Source of the DNA: Tanypteryx hageni | Lineage: Eukaryota > Arthropoda > Insecta > Odonata > Petaluridae | Assembly: GCA_028673005.1 (NCBI GenBank) | Contig: CM054112.1 | Location: 23,239,624-23,303,623 of the forward strand | Length of the DNA: 64,000 nucleotides | Reading direction: 5' to 3' | In this document: positions 47,311 to 57,909 of the stretch, in pieces | How the letters are laid out: the number at the start of each line of letters is the position of its first letter | Numbering within the stretch: the first letter of the stretch is position 1 | Made by a program: the position numbers and the translations under genes | Notes under the pieces: model-generated | The model's database searches: none | The model's input: the letters and a program-made list of their open reading frames with translations, nothing else | What the model was told of the DNA's origin: nothing

Positions 47311-48190
47311 AGGTAACTGAGCCATATTCCGAAACTCTAAGCGTCGGCGATTTAAATAATTTTTTGGCATATTTTAGGAAGCTGAGAATTTATATAACGA
47401 TAGTATCTGTAAAGAGCTATTCAGAAAAAAATATTTCTATGATATCCTCTGCTGAATTAGAGTAACAAGAAATTGGAAAAAAATTGTCAAAGTGTCGGAA
47501 TTTAGACCCTATGATCCAAATTCCGACACTTAGTAGAACTAATAGGAGACATTGCTTACACAAAAATGAAATAATAAACTTTAATTGTGAACCATAATAC
47601 TACATATTTATAACATTTAACAAAATAAATTCCGAATATGTTTATTAAAATTGAAACATTTAGGAAAAGAAAAATTGCTCACAAAATTTTTATGAAAATG
47701 TTCGTGAAAATTTAAAGCTGAAAAAAATTGTGAGGTTAGCCTGGGTTACTTTAGCACTATTCAAAAATCTCAAGAAACAGGTCAATATTTCATCAGTATT
47801 TTCAAATTATGCAGAAATAAATATGTTACTCACATAACTGAAATAAATACATTGTCGGAATAAGGGATCCCTTGCAATAATTTCTCCAATCTATAAACAT
47901 CATGTTAAAGAGAGTTAAATTAGCTTTTAAGTGATGTATTGGGTGAATTTCAATTTTATATGATAAATTTAGAAAAATATCACATCTTAAAATCGAAGCC
48001 AAGCTCCAACAAAAGCAAGATGTGCTCTGACAGCGACAATGTTACGGCCAGGGAGATGAAACAAGCACTGCATTGCTGTCATTAAAGATAGATTAAGGAA
48101 GTACTGCCTTCTACCCGTTACGATCAATACTATGACCAATAGAGACGAGTGTCGGAATTAGGACCTTGTCGGAATATGGCTCACTTACCT
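47311..48190. mobile_element. Non-autonomous TA-flanked DNA element (pogo/Tc1-mariner type)
   Basis: The 22-bp terminal inverted repeats at 47311-47332 and 48169-48190 (AGGTAACTGAGCCATATTCC on the left; AGGTAAGTGAGCCATATTCC read from the right) differ at one position. Each is bordered by TA (47309-47310 and 48191-48192). Inside, perfect 14-base arms AAGTGTCGGAATTT (47490-47503) and its complement (47518-47531) flank a 14-base spacer. The motif GTGTCGGAATTAGGACC recurs beside the right end (48149-48165), and TGTCGGAATAAGG occurs near 47852. The repeated TGTCGGAAT motif looks like a transposase-binding array. The interior is AT-rich and non-coding. Confidence 0.8.
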
Positions 48191-48192
48191 TA

Positions 48193-48450
48193 CATGGGTT
48201 AAAAATTACTGTTCGGTCACTTCATGACTTTAATAAATATATGCACATCGTAAAAAGAATATGGTACATCATTCATGATGAAATAACGACTTAACAAAAA
48301 AACACAAAAAGTCTTTCCTTTGCTCGTGGAATATTCATATTCGACGCAATTTAAAACGCGCAAAGACGGCGCCATTATCGAAGGATCTCCGTCGGAGGCA
48401 AATAAGAAGAAAGAAGGGGTTCAATTTGGAGAGAGTCAACAAATGAAGTG
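48193..48450. other. Spacer with GGCGCCATTATC near 48368
   Basis: AT-rich sequence passing into a GC-richer stretch. GGCGCCAT at 48368-48375 contains a Pho/YY1-like core (GCCAT), too short to call as a site. Confidence 0.3.
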
Positions 48451-48459
48451 AACGCGTGC

Positions 48460-48935
48460 GCGAGATTTAAGAAGGGAGGAAGTGGAGGGAATGGGAGGAG
48501 GGAATGGAGGAAGGGAGGAAGGTGGAGTGAGTTAGTGCGAGCGAGAGAGGGCCATCCAACCTCATCAGGGCCACTCCAGATAGCGGGAGAGACAATTGAG
48601 GCACCCCGCACACAAACTCCCCCATCCTCCGTCTTCTGCTATGCGGCCATTCCACAAGAGCACCTCCCCCCCGCCTCGATCTCTTCCCCAACCCGAATAC
48701 CACCTCGCACCCCCTCCCCTTCCACCCACCCCTCCCGTAGACCTCTTCCCGTTCCCAGCTTCCTTGAGGCGCAGAGGGCGCTTGGACCCTAGTAAGACTC
48801 CCCCATCCCCACAGTTCACCGTCTTCTCTCCTTTCATTCCCTGACACCCACCTCTCCACTTCCGCCTTCTACCCTCCACATCCCCCACCTCCTCCTCTCC
48901 TCCTCCTCCTCCCCCTCTCTCCTCCACTTCCACTT
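48460..48935. repeat. Purine tract switching to pyrimidine-rich, GC-rich DNA
   Basis: A/G-rich at 48460-48555, then C/T-rich from about 48590 to 48935: an R-to-Y strand switch. Several mutually overlapping open frames on both strands (up to 130 codons) are products of the composition. GCAGAGGGCGCTTGG near 48770-48785 partly matches a CTCF core. Confidence 0.7.
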
Positions 48936-49080
48936 AAGATTGAACATAAAAGTCGCTCATTGGACGACGGAGGGAAACCCCGCCCTCTTCCGGCCAGGGG
49001 AGCAGCAGCAAGCGGCGGCTGAGAAAATAGGAACCGCTATTCTACAGCCGCCGACTCATTTCTTTTCCCTAGGTTTCTTC
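48936..49080. other. GC-rich patch between skewed tracts
   Basis: Mixed CpG-containing sequence with an inverted CCAAT box (ATTGG, 48958-48962) and GCGGCGGCTG near 49012-49021. It may be regulatory. Nothing coding is recognised. Confidence 0.25.
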
Positions 49081-49084
49081 CATC

Positions 49085-49860
49085 TCCGAGAATCCCTTCT
49101 TTTGCCTCTCTCTCTCTCTCTGTAGTCTGAGCTTCCTTCTCGTCCTTTTATATCCCCATTCCCCGCTGCGTACAACGTAATACATTCTGTCTCTCCCATC
49201 TTTTCTCTTTCTTTCCTCTTCCTCATCCCGTCTCTTTTCGTCACCTCTCCTTTTCTCTCTCCCTCCATTTTAATCCCTTTTGCATCGGAACCGCCCCTTC
49301 CAAACCCTCCTCCCCCTTCCCCTCCTCTTCTAGCTCTTTCGCTTCCAAATCCTTTACAAGCTTCAAATCTCGCAGACCTCCTTTACATCCTTCTCCGTTC
49401 CCTCCTCGTTCTCAAAACCTCTTTCCTTCCGGTTCCTTCCTTCATCCTTCCATTTCTCTTATCCTTCCTTTCCGTTCCCTTCCAAAAATATCTCCTCTTA
49501 CGGCACCTTTTTAATTCTCGCATTGCCTATTAAAAATCTTTCCCTTCTCTTTCTCCCGCCTGCTCCTTTCCATTATCTCTCCTCCCTCTTCTCGTTCGCC
49601 TCCTTTCTCCTACTCCCACTCCTATTTCTCTCCTCCTTCCCACTCCACCCACTTATATTGACTCCCAAAACTTTCATATCTCTTAGTTTTCGTCTCAACT
49701 TATTATCAACGCTATCTAACCAACTTTCATAACTCAATCTTCCTTTCATTTCGTAAAACTCTTTTCATATAGGTATCTTTTTTCTCTTCCTCCTCCTCCC
49801 CCATCGCTGGGATCTGTCCCCCCCTCTCTCTCTCTCTCTCCCCATTTCGGCCCTCTTTCA
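49085..49860. repeat. Pyrimidine-rich domain with (CT)n runs
   Basis: C/T-rich on the plus strand, with uninterrupted CT runs near 49107-49122 and 49825-49840. The Ser/Leu-rich frames are translations of the tract. Confidence 0.8.
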
Positions 49861-50690
49861 CTTGCTATCTTTATGCCCGCGCTTTCTTTGTTCCTCTTAA
49901 TTTGCACTCTTAGCGATTCCTTATCGATATGGGTTATGCCAATATCTCGTTCACTCGCTCGCCGAGCGCCGCCGGTTCCGATAGTTACATATCAAATATT
50001 CCGTATTTCATAATTCGGAACCTCTTTCTCATATTTCGAGTTCTTCTTACGAACCAAAAACAACTTTTTAGCGAAAAATAAATTACAGCGAGGTATACTT
50101 CAAGTAAAGTTTTTATTATTTTCTTTTTTTATGGTATCTGTAGCGTAGCTCTAAAAAAATAAACAGGCGGTATTTTCTCATTCTTTATCTTGCTTATTTG
50201 AATTATTCCGTTCCAGTTAGCTTGGGGAACTTGTCACCACGCCTTCAAATTTATTTCAGGGGATTTTCAAGTCGGGTGAATGCAGTGTTGCTATATTCAA
50301 ATCTTTTTGCGACTTTCCTACATATGCTGAAACAAAACATGAAGACCGAACGTGAATGCCTCATTTTTAAACCCATATATGGTGTATAATGGAAGCATAT
50401 TTGCTGTACAAATACCCAAGTGAATACATCTTAGATTAAAATATGAAGTAAAACAGCGAATAACGGTTTTACTTGCAATCATTCCATATGTTGTAACTTT
50501 CACACGCAGTAACACCAATTAAAGGCACAAAATTTCTTAATAACGTCCACATGACGGCCTCACTCTTTAAAAGGCCACTTATAATGACACATGACACTTT
50601 AAGTTTACTTAAGAGATTTCCATTATTCATATCCCTCATCGTGCCAGAAGGTCCGCGGCTGACCTCAGCTCGGTCACTCACGATCTTCTC
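49861..50690. other. Spacer, no recognised feature
   Basis: Unique sequence. A CpG-richer patch (CGCCGAGCGCCGCCGG) is at about 49957-49977. The 124-codon minus frame at 50469-50843 runs into the next purine tract and shows no motifs. Confidence 0.4.
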
Positions 50691-50699
50691 CGGACCAGC

Positions 50700-51360
50700 G
50701 CGAAATATCTCGGGTGGTGAGATGCAGGATGGCACTGAGAGAGTGGCAAAAGAAACGAGAGAAGTAGAAAGTGTAGAATGGGATGGGATGGAGAGGGCGG
50801 GAGTAGAGCAACCTTGGATTAAGACGGAAGGAGATGGAAACAAGAGGCAGTAGGAGATAGCGAAAAAGAAAGAGAGATTGAAGGAATATAAGCAAGAGAT
50901 AGCGAGATGAAGAGTAATGTCGAAGGAATAATGATGGGGGAGTTAGAAAGGAGGAAGATGGAGGAAGGGAAATAGTAGAAATCTATGGACGTAGTAAGTA
51001 AAGAAAGTGAGAAGCGAGAAAGAGAGTGCAATGATGAAGAGAATTTAAAATAAAGTAAGAAAGAGAGAGAGAATCATAGTTTCTCTTTGGAAGGAGAGAC
51101 AGGTGAAGGTGAGAAAGCAGAGAGAGAAATGTAGGGGAAAGGTTATGAGTTGGATGAAGGGGGAATAAGAAAGCGAGGAGCATCGAAGAGGTGAGTGGCA
51201 GGTAGGTGTGGGTGACGAGGAGGAAGGGGCGAGCGTGGAGGAGGGAGGTGTGGTGGCTGACGGCAGTCCTTCATAAATCCCATCACGCCTTTCTCCTCCT
51301 TTCCAACCCCTTTCCGTTCCAATCGCCTCTTCCGCCCATTCTTAACCTCCATCCCTTCAA
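50700..51360. repeat. Purine-rich domain switching to pyrimidine-rich at its right end
   Basis: A/G-rich on the plus strand from about 50700 to 51255, then C/T-rich from about 51280 to 51355. This is a second R-to-Y switch within 3 kb. Confidence 0.75.
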
Positions 51361-52300
51361 AACTTTCATTAATTATTCATGTTGGATATCTTCATCATGC
51401 TACCCTTGTTTTTCACAACAATGCTACATAGGCGGGTGGTTTGAGAGGACCCCGCCATTATTAAAACTATATTTAGAAGATGGAAAATAATAGTACCGTA
51501 ACGTCGATTTTACGTCGTCTCCCAGGGTCTTCATTTATTTATTGACTGGATGATGTCGTCTTTATGTGAAGAACCTCATAAAAGCGACATGGGATTTTTC
51601 GAATTTTTTCGTTCTTAGGGAAACGGTAAATGGAAATATTTTCAATGGAGTTATTCAAAACTATGGTATAGGTTGCATTGAAATAAATCAGAGTATGGCT
51701 TTAGAGATAAAACGGACAAATTATGCAACTGAACGCTTTTCAAAATTTTCTCATTTTTTCCTTAAAGGTATTGGGAATCAGATTTTAAGATTGCCCTTTC
51801 TTATGAAGTTCCCAAATTTGATCCGGTGGTCAAATGTTCTCATGTTTCCATATATGTACTAGCAAATATTGATCACCATGACCTATTTAAAATGGCATAA
51901 TTAGAACTCGGGAAGAAACAGAAGCACCGTACAAATGGACATTATAATTTGCAGGTTTACATACAGGCAATTTACTTGAACTTGGAACTTTCAAAATTAA
52001 AAAAGTTTCACCGAGATTTGAATTCTCCATTGGCTTAAGGCACAGTCATATTGCATCATTAGGCTGATAAATGAGACCTCAGAGCCGATGAAAAAAGCGA
52101 GAGTTCTACTGTTATCACGCACATAGAGAAAGTTTACCGACAGAACTCTATAAATATTGCATTTCCTCCTGGTATGCGATTGAAGGTATTTCGTAAATCT
52201 CAAGATGCAGGATCGGTTAATTGGTTAATCAATGTGGATTCCTAATATTATGATACTGCATTTTAGTTTAAGCTTGCATTATTTATTATGTTACTTACTT
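51361..52300. other. AT-rich spacer, no recognised feature
   Basis: Unique AT-rich sequence. The 98-codon frame at 51566-51862 shows no recognisable motif. Confidence 0.4.
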
Positions 52301-52309
52301 ATTTTTAGG

Positions 52310-52560
52310 CTGGTTTCCAAAGGAAACATAGCCTCATAAATGGTCCTGTCTGTATGTGTCTATGCATGTGTGCGTTTGTGTGTCCTACTAACAACTTTTG
52401 CACCGATTTTCATGAAACTTGGAATGAGGCTCGTGATGACAGAGCCAACCTCCGGGCTATATATTATTTGGCGAAGATTGAAGTCCCGGGTTCGATTCCA
52501 GGAACTTTTTCTACTTATTTGTTTTGCATAGGAAGTATAAAATCCATCGTGCATAGGTGT
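52310..52560 (+). repeat. Interspersed-repeat fragment with B-box-like end
   Basis: GGTTTCCAAAGGAAAC (52313-52328) is an inverted repeat. A CTGTCTGTATGTG run follows, then CACCGATTTTCATGAAACTTG (52401-52421), similar to the block at 26171-26265. Near the end GGTTCGATTCC (52489-52499) is a good pol III B box. These may be two nested old repeats, one of them SINE-like. I see no clear boundaries. Confidence 0.4.
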
Positions 52561-52569
52561 TTTCTATAA

Positions 52570-55470
52570 TACTTTAAAATATTTTGAAATTGTGATATCG
52601 AAGCGAGGTTTATACTTTTTCAAGGGGGAAAAGAATGTAGATTCTAATTCGTATTTTAATTTTAATTTTAAATCTAATTATATCGGATTGTTGCCACGGA
52701 GACTATTATTATCGAACTTGGCTTGATCATAGACGAGTGAACAAATGGGTTATTTTCTTTTCCCCTCCAATACCCTTCAGCAGTTGATAGTTGATCCAAA
52801 CATATTAGTAGAAACAGTTACATTTATTAAATTCGTTTATTTAAAAAAATACATGCAAAATATGTCAGAAGGAGATTTTGACCTAGTTTTTAGTATTTTA
52901 AACCTGATAATGCTCTATTAATTTGTTTTCCAATTTTCTCTGTCATTGATAAACTATGAACTACAAGTAGTATTGATGGTAAGAGAATTTCTTGGAACGA
53001 CTATCTCAAACTGAAGCATTTCCTTTCAATTTAAGTAATCAATTCGGGACGCCAACTTTGGGGAAACCAGCCTGCATTAGTTCTGGTTTGGACTTCTTGT
53101 TATATTTTATACTAAAAACGTTCCTTCGGTTAGTTTCTTTTATGTTGAGAAGTTAGTTAGATTACCTACTCATAATAATCATAATCATTAGTGGTTACCG
53201 CGAGTTTTTTTAGCTGTTTGTGCGGAATTATGCTGATATTTTTATGGAAATGTTAATTATCCCCAAAGGCACAAATTTTTAATCGTGACCTATGGCTTTA
53301 TTTGTAATTCAGAAATATTTAATGTCAAAAGGCATATAAGTTGAATGTCTCATACCGACGGGCATGATGTTACTCATCGTAAGTCAAAGGATAATTTTAA
53401 TTTCATCATCATCATAGTAGTTCCACCTTCCTATAGGTTTTAGGCACACCCAATTCTATCTATGCTACACAAAACTTTTCTCTTCAAGTTCTCATTACCA
53501 ATTCTTTCTTTTAATGCGCCTCTGCTCTTCCTGCCTCTTTCCTGACATTCTTCTTTCTGTTGCTTCTTTCAATAAACCGCCTTCTTTCAAATTTTGCGCC
53601 GCCCATATTTTCTGTCCGTCTCTCATTACTCTTATAGCTTAATCTATGTATTCTAAAAACGCAAGTTCATTAATCCATAACAGAGCGCGTTGCTATCTCG
53701 TGTTATAATTAAGGAGCTTTGTATTTATCCAGCGTCATGGAAATCATCACTTTTTACCGAATATTTATGAAAATAAACAAATTGGAATAGCTCTCAAAAT
53801 TAAAAATCTTACAAGGTGTTATTAATGGCCGCAATTATGGATTATAGTTGTTAAAAACCTCAAAAATACCATAGGAAGACGTCCATAATCCCTTGACTGA
53901 AATGAAGTGTGTTAATCACAGTTTCCGTTTATTTTCAACAAACTCCTTTCAGCTTAATAAAACCGTCTCAGTGTTAGATTTACAATTCGACTCACTTATC
54001 AGCAAAAATTCGCACTGCGTTTATAACAAAACTTTAAACGGCTTCTAACATGCAGAGCATCATTCTTTGTCTGCCATCATTGTCACTTATTTCAACGTCT
54101 GTAGAGTTAAATGTTACCAGGCCTTTCTCTTTGTTCACTTCAGCTCTTCCTCATCTCTCATGCATCTCTCTTCACTCCCGGTCCACTCCGATCCTCTTGC
54201 TCCTTCAAGGTCTTCACGGAAAGCATCGAGCTCACGAAAGAGGAATGCGACAGCAGAAGTGCGTGTGGAAATTACAAACGTTTCACGGGGAATGTGATAG
54301 AATGAAAAGGATTCCAAAAGAAACTTTTTAATTAACGATTCGCAAATACCTGTTTCGATTAATTATCGATTTTACAAATTACATCGATCCTCGCAAGCCC
54401 GACTTATTTCGACTCCATAAAAAATCTTTCCATCTAACAGCTGTTTAGGGGTATCTACAGCGGAAAATAATAGTATTCGGAAATATTTCTCAAGATTTTT
54501 AGATATCTTCAGAAAGTCCATTTCAATATACACTAAATTATGTAGCTTTTACGATGACAATTTCCGTGAATTTTTAACATTATATGTTCTACTAATTTCC
54601 ATAGCAACACTTTGAGATTCGACTAACAAAATTCTGAACAGAGTTTCTCGAGGTCCATAAAAATTAATCAGATATATAAATTACTTAAGAGTATCTCACC
54701 AGACTTCTCCTCAAGTTGCGTTACCATCTCTTTTGTTTTAATAGACAGTTTATGAGAAAACCACTATGTTGCATAAAACACCGGTAGAAGAGAACTGGAT
54801 GGTTTATGTTTTTACTGCATGCAAATATTAGGCATTGAAGATTTAAGGGTTAATCCAACCTCTAATGATTTTAGAGGTTGGCTCAGTACTTATGATTTAA
54901 AATTGGATATATATTATGACTTTTATTAATTTATTCACGAATTATTCATCTCATGCATTCGATTTTGGATAAACAACGATGAATATAATTATATATGGAC
55001 AAACAGACAGAATTAGTGTCAGAAATATTTTCATTGCTAACCAATTTCTTTAATTTACCTCTAGAGAAAACTGTTAAATATTTGTTTTTTTATTTTTGTA
55101 CTTTTAATAATCAATATTAATAAACCGAAGAAAATGTTTTTATTCGTGCCATCATCTTAATCACCAAAAATGCTTTTCATTTTTCTATTTTGACCCAATA
55201 CTAACGGTTGGTTGACCCCATTAGTGTAGGGAAGCCATATGAACATGTCTCAAGTGGCTTTCGGATTCCTAGAGTGAAAAGTTAACATCGACTGTTTAAT
55301 AAATGCAAGCGTACCAAAAAAACATCGATCCATAAAAAAGCCCATAAATTCTACAAACAGTTCAGTTTGCATTCCTGCGAATGAGATTATCAAATATTCA
55401 GCGCGTCCTCTCTCATTCTTCTTATGTTTATAAATAAGGGGCAATACAGGGAGAGGAGCGAAAGTGCTTT
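52570..55470. other. Long AT-rich spacer, no recognised gene
   Basis: About 2.9 kb of mostly AT-rich unique sequence. Three overlapping short frames at 54050-54331, one per plus-strand register, cannot all be real and none has a motif. A (TCA)n-type run is at about 53404-53415. Confidence 0.45.
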
Positions 55471-55484
55471 TGTTTACACTCACC

Positions 55485-55500
55485 CCCTTTAGAGGGCGCC
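55485..55500 (+). promoter_or_regulatory. CTCF-like motif
   Basis: CCCTTTAGAGGGCGCC matches the conserved core of CTCF sites (AGRKGGCR preceded by a pyrimidine) and most of the surrounding consensus. It lies at the start of a CT-rich, CpG-containing patch. Confidence 0.35.
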
Positions 55501-55810
55501 TCCTTCTCCCTCACACACACACACTCTCACTCTCTCTGCCATCTTCCACATCAAAACCGCACTCGCATTCCTCTCTCTCCCGTCTACTAGCATCCTCCTC
55601 CACTCCCACTTGGCTTACATAGCGCCCTACTGCTCCAAGCGCTCTTCAACGGAAAGATCCTCAGTTAAACCAACCGAAACACAAAGCTTGTGCAACACCG
55701 GCGAACTTGTGCCTCGGATTCCATATATTTCTGAAGCCCGAGCGGCATTACTAGGTATGATCTCCAGCTCTATCAGTCAGAGGAGAATAGCAGTTTACCA
55801 AAGAATGTAA
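55500..55810 (+). other. CT-rich patch followed by an unrecognised open frame
   Basis: A pyrimidine-rich stretch with (CA)n and (CT)n runs at 55513-55538 is followed by a CpG-containing stretch with a 66-codon frame from 55610 (MAYIAPYCSKRSSTERSSVK...). A GTATGA donor-like sequence at 55754 follows codons for EARAALL. It might be a first exon, but nothing in the translation is recognisable. Confidence 0.15.
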
Positions 55811-56240
55811 GAACTTATCATGTTTACTAGGACAGAGACAGAATTCTAACTCGCTGTGACACAAAATATAAACCTAGATAAGCAACCTTTCGGAGGAAAA
55901 TTTTAATTTTATTTTCCTAGATTTAATTTCGGCTGATGGTACATTTTTAAAATTTTGTAATAACTGTGACCCACTTCATACTATGGTATAGGTTGAGCGA
56001 CATTATTAACGTATATATCTCAAGTAAAATAACTCATCAGAAGGCCAATAGCGTGGTGGAACTGGTGTCATCAGTTCGTTAGCAAACAGGTTTTTCACGG
56101 AAAACTTTAAAACATTAATTATGATCCCATACAAATTTAAAGAAGTGCGTATTATTATAATGTACTCGGTTACCTCAAAGAATGAGTAACTTTTGCAATA
56201 GGAAAATAAAAGTAGTCCAGTGACTTATGTTTCTGCTCAA
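55811..56240. other. AT-rich spacer, no recognised feature
   Basis: Unique sequence with no feature visible. Confidence 0.5.
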
Positions 56241-56242
56241 CC

Positions 56243-56255
56243 GGCCACCTAGCGG
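56243..56255 (-). promoter_or_regulatory. CTCF-like motif
   Basis: On the minus strand the sequence reads CCGCTAGGTGGCC, a close match to the CTCF core CCASYAGRKGGC. It lies about 760 bases from the motif at 55485, on the opposite strand, at the left edge of a strong Y-to-R skew domain. Confidence 0.4.
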
Positions 56256-56329
56256 TGAGGAGGCTGTACTACCCATCCCGGCTGCTTAGTGCAGCTGCGC
56301 CAATTTTTTCTTCGCTAAAGTCTCATAGA

Positions 56330-56510
56330 CAGCTCCTTATTCTTCGCCTATATACCTTCCACCTCCCTACACAAACACTTTCTCTCCATTCCCGCCCTGC
56401 CATTCACTCCTCCTTCCCTGCCCTCTTCCTTTTTTCCCTCTCTCCCTCATTTCACACCCGACCCTCTCCCCCTCCACCCATCTCGCTCCTCCATCTCAGC
56501 CGTGGGTTCT
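56330..56510. repeat. Pyrimidine-rich tract
   Basis: C/T-rich on the plus strand, ending where the long purine-rich domain begins. Confidence 0.75.
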
Positions 56511-56514
56511 GAGA

Positions 56515-57905
56515 GGAAAGAGAGCCAAGACGGACGATCAATACGAAAGGAGGAAGGGAAGGGGGAGAGGGAGAGAGAAAGAGGGAGTGAAGGGGGGGAG
56601 GGAGAAGAGAGAGAGGAGGAGGAGAGGTCGCAGCTGATTGGTGGGCCGTGGGCTCCCTCCGAGCACTGACGCACGCCCAAGTAATGAGATGCCACGGGCC
56701 TAAAAGGGAGGGATGGGGAAAATAAGAAAGCGAGTAGAAGGGGGAAAGGCGGTTTGCAAAGAGAGAGAGAGAGGGCGCTGCTTAAAGAGAGGTTGGTCTG
56801 GAGATGGACCTGATAAGTAGAGGGTTGAACAGGAGGAAGAGAGAGAGATGGAATTAAGGTCTGCTTAGTGTAGTGGATAGAGAAAGGGATAAAGGGCAAG
56901 GAATAGGAGCGAGGAGAAGGAAAGAGAGAAGGTAAATACGAAGATAAGGAGAAACGATTATCGGGGAAAAGCGATGGCAGAGGGAAAAGATCGGGTGGGA
57001 AAAGAAAGATGGCAAAAGAAATTAAACTGGAGAAAAATTGTATCGAAGAAGACGAAAGAAAAACTTAAGATTAAGAGAGTGGGAGGTCGAAAACATACAC
57101 CGAAAAAGAAGAAGAATATATCAGAAAAATAGATACAACAGAAGCAACGAATTCATAATAACAGCTCACTCGATCAAAGCGAAATAGAGAGAGAAAGAGA
57201 GAGGGTATGGATAAATGATGGAAAGGAAGCAGGAGGACCAAAAAAAAACATAACGGCGCTTAGAATGAAGGAGAGGTTTACGGTGGAGGAAGCGTGGTTT
57301 GGAGCAGAAGGAGGGAGTTAGAGAGGAGAGGGAAGGAGAAGGCGTGAGTGGGAGGAAGGTCGAAGGAGTGTGAGTTGGGGGGGAGGTGTAGGGGGAGGGA
57401 GAGAGGAAGAGTTAATGAGTGGCTGTGGCAAGAGGAGAGGGAGGGAAAATGGAGGGGGAGAGTAGTCGGAGACGCAGGGGAAAGAGGAGGGAGTGGAAGG
57501 GGTCGGAGGAGGAGATAAAAGGAAGAGAAATTGGACAGACAGAAAAAGGGAGGACGAAAGGAAAGGGAGAGAGTGTGAGTGTGCGCGCCTGAAGCGATGA
57601 AGCAGCAGAGTGAGAGAAAGAGAGAGAGAGAGAGAAAAGGTGATAGGAGGGTGGGAAAGGCTAAAGAGGAGAGATAAGGGGGATGGGAGGAGGAGAAGAT
57701 TCACTCTGGATTGGGTTTTCATTTTGGAGAGCAAGAAGAAGAAGAGGGGGGATACGCATTTTTTATCCTCTTACGGTGTGAATTCGGGTGGAAATTTAGA
57801 GACAGAGAGGGATGGGGATAAGAGATAGCGAGGCTCTGGACTGAAAAAGATGGGAGGGGGGAGAAAGAAGGTTATAGGGGGCGAAGCGGGGAAAGGAAGG
57901 GGAGG
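56515..57905. repeat. Long purine-rich domain
   Basis: A/G-rich on the plus strand for 1.4 kb, with GA runs at about 56760-56774 and 57617-57635. It starts at the Y-to-R switch at 56.51 kb. The 150- and 138-codon minus-strand frames are Ser/Pro/Leu-rich translations of the skew. AGAGGGCGCTGC at 56771-56782 contains a partial CTCF-like core. Confidence 0.85.
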
Positions 57906-57909
57906 CGAA

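Noticed and set aside
54050..54331. Candidate exon with three open frames
   Set aside because: All three plus-strand registers are open at once, a sign of lack of stops by chance; no motif in any.
56447..57734. 150- and 138-codon minus-strand frames
   Set aside because: Translations of the purine-rich domain, with no domain or conserved residue.
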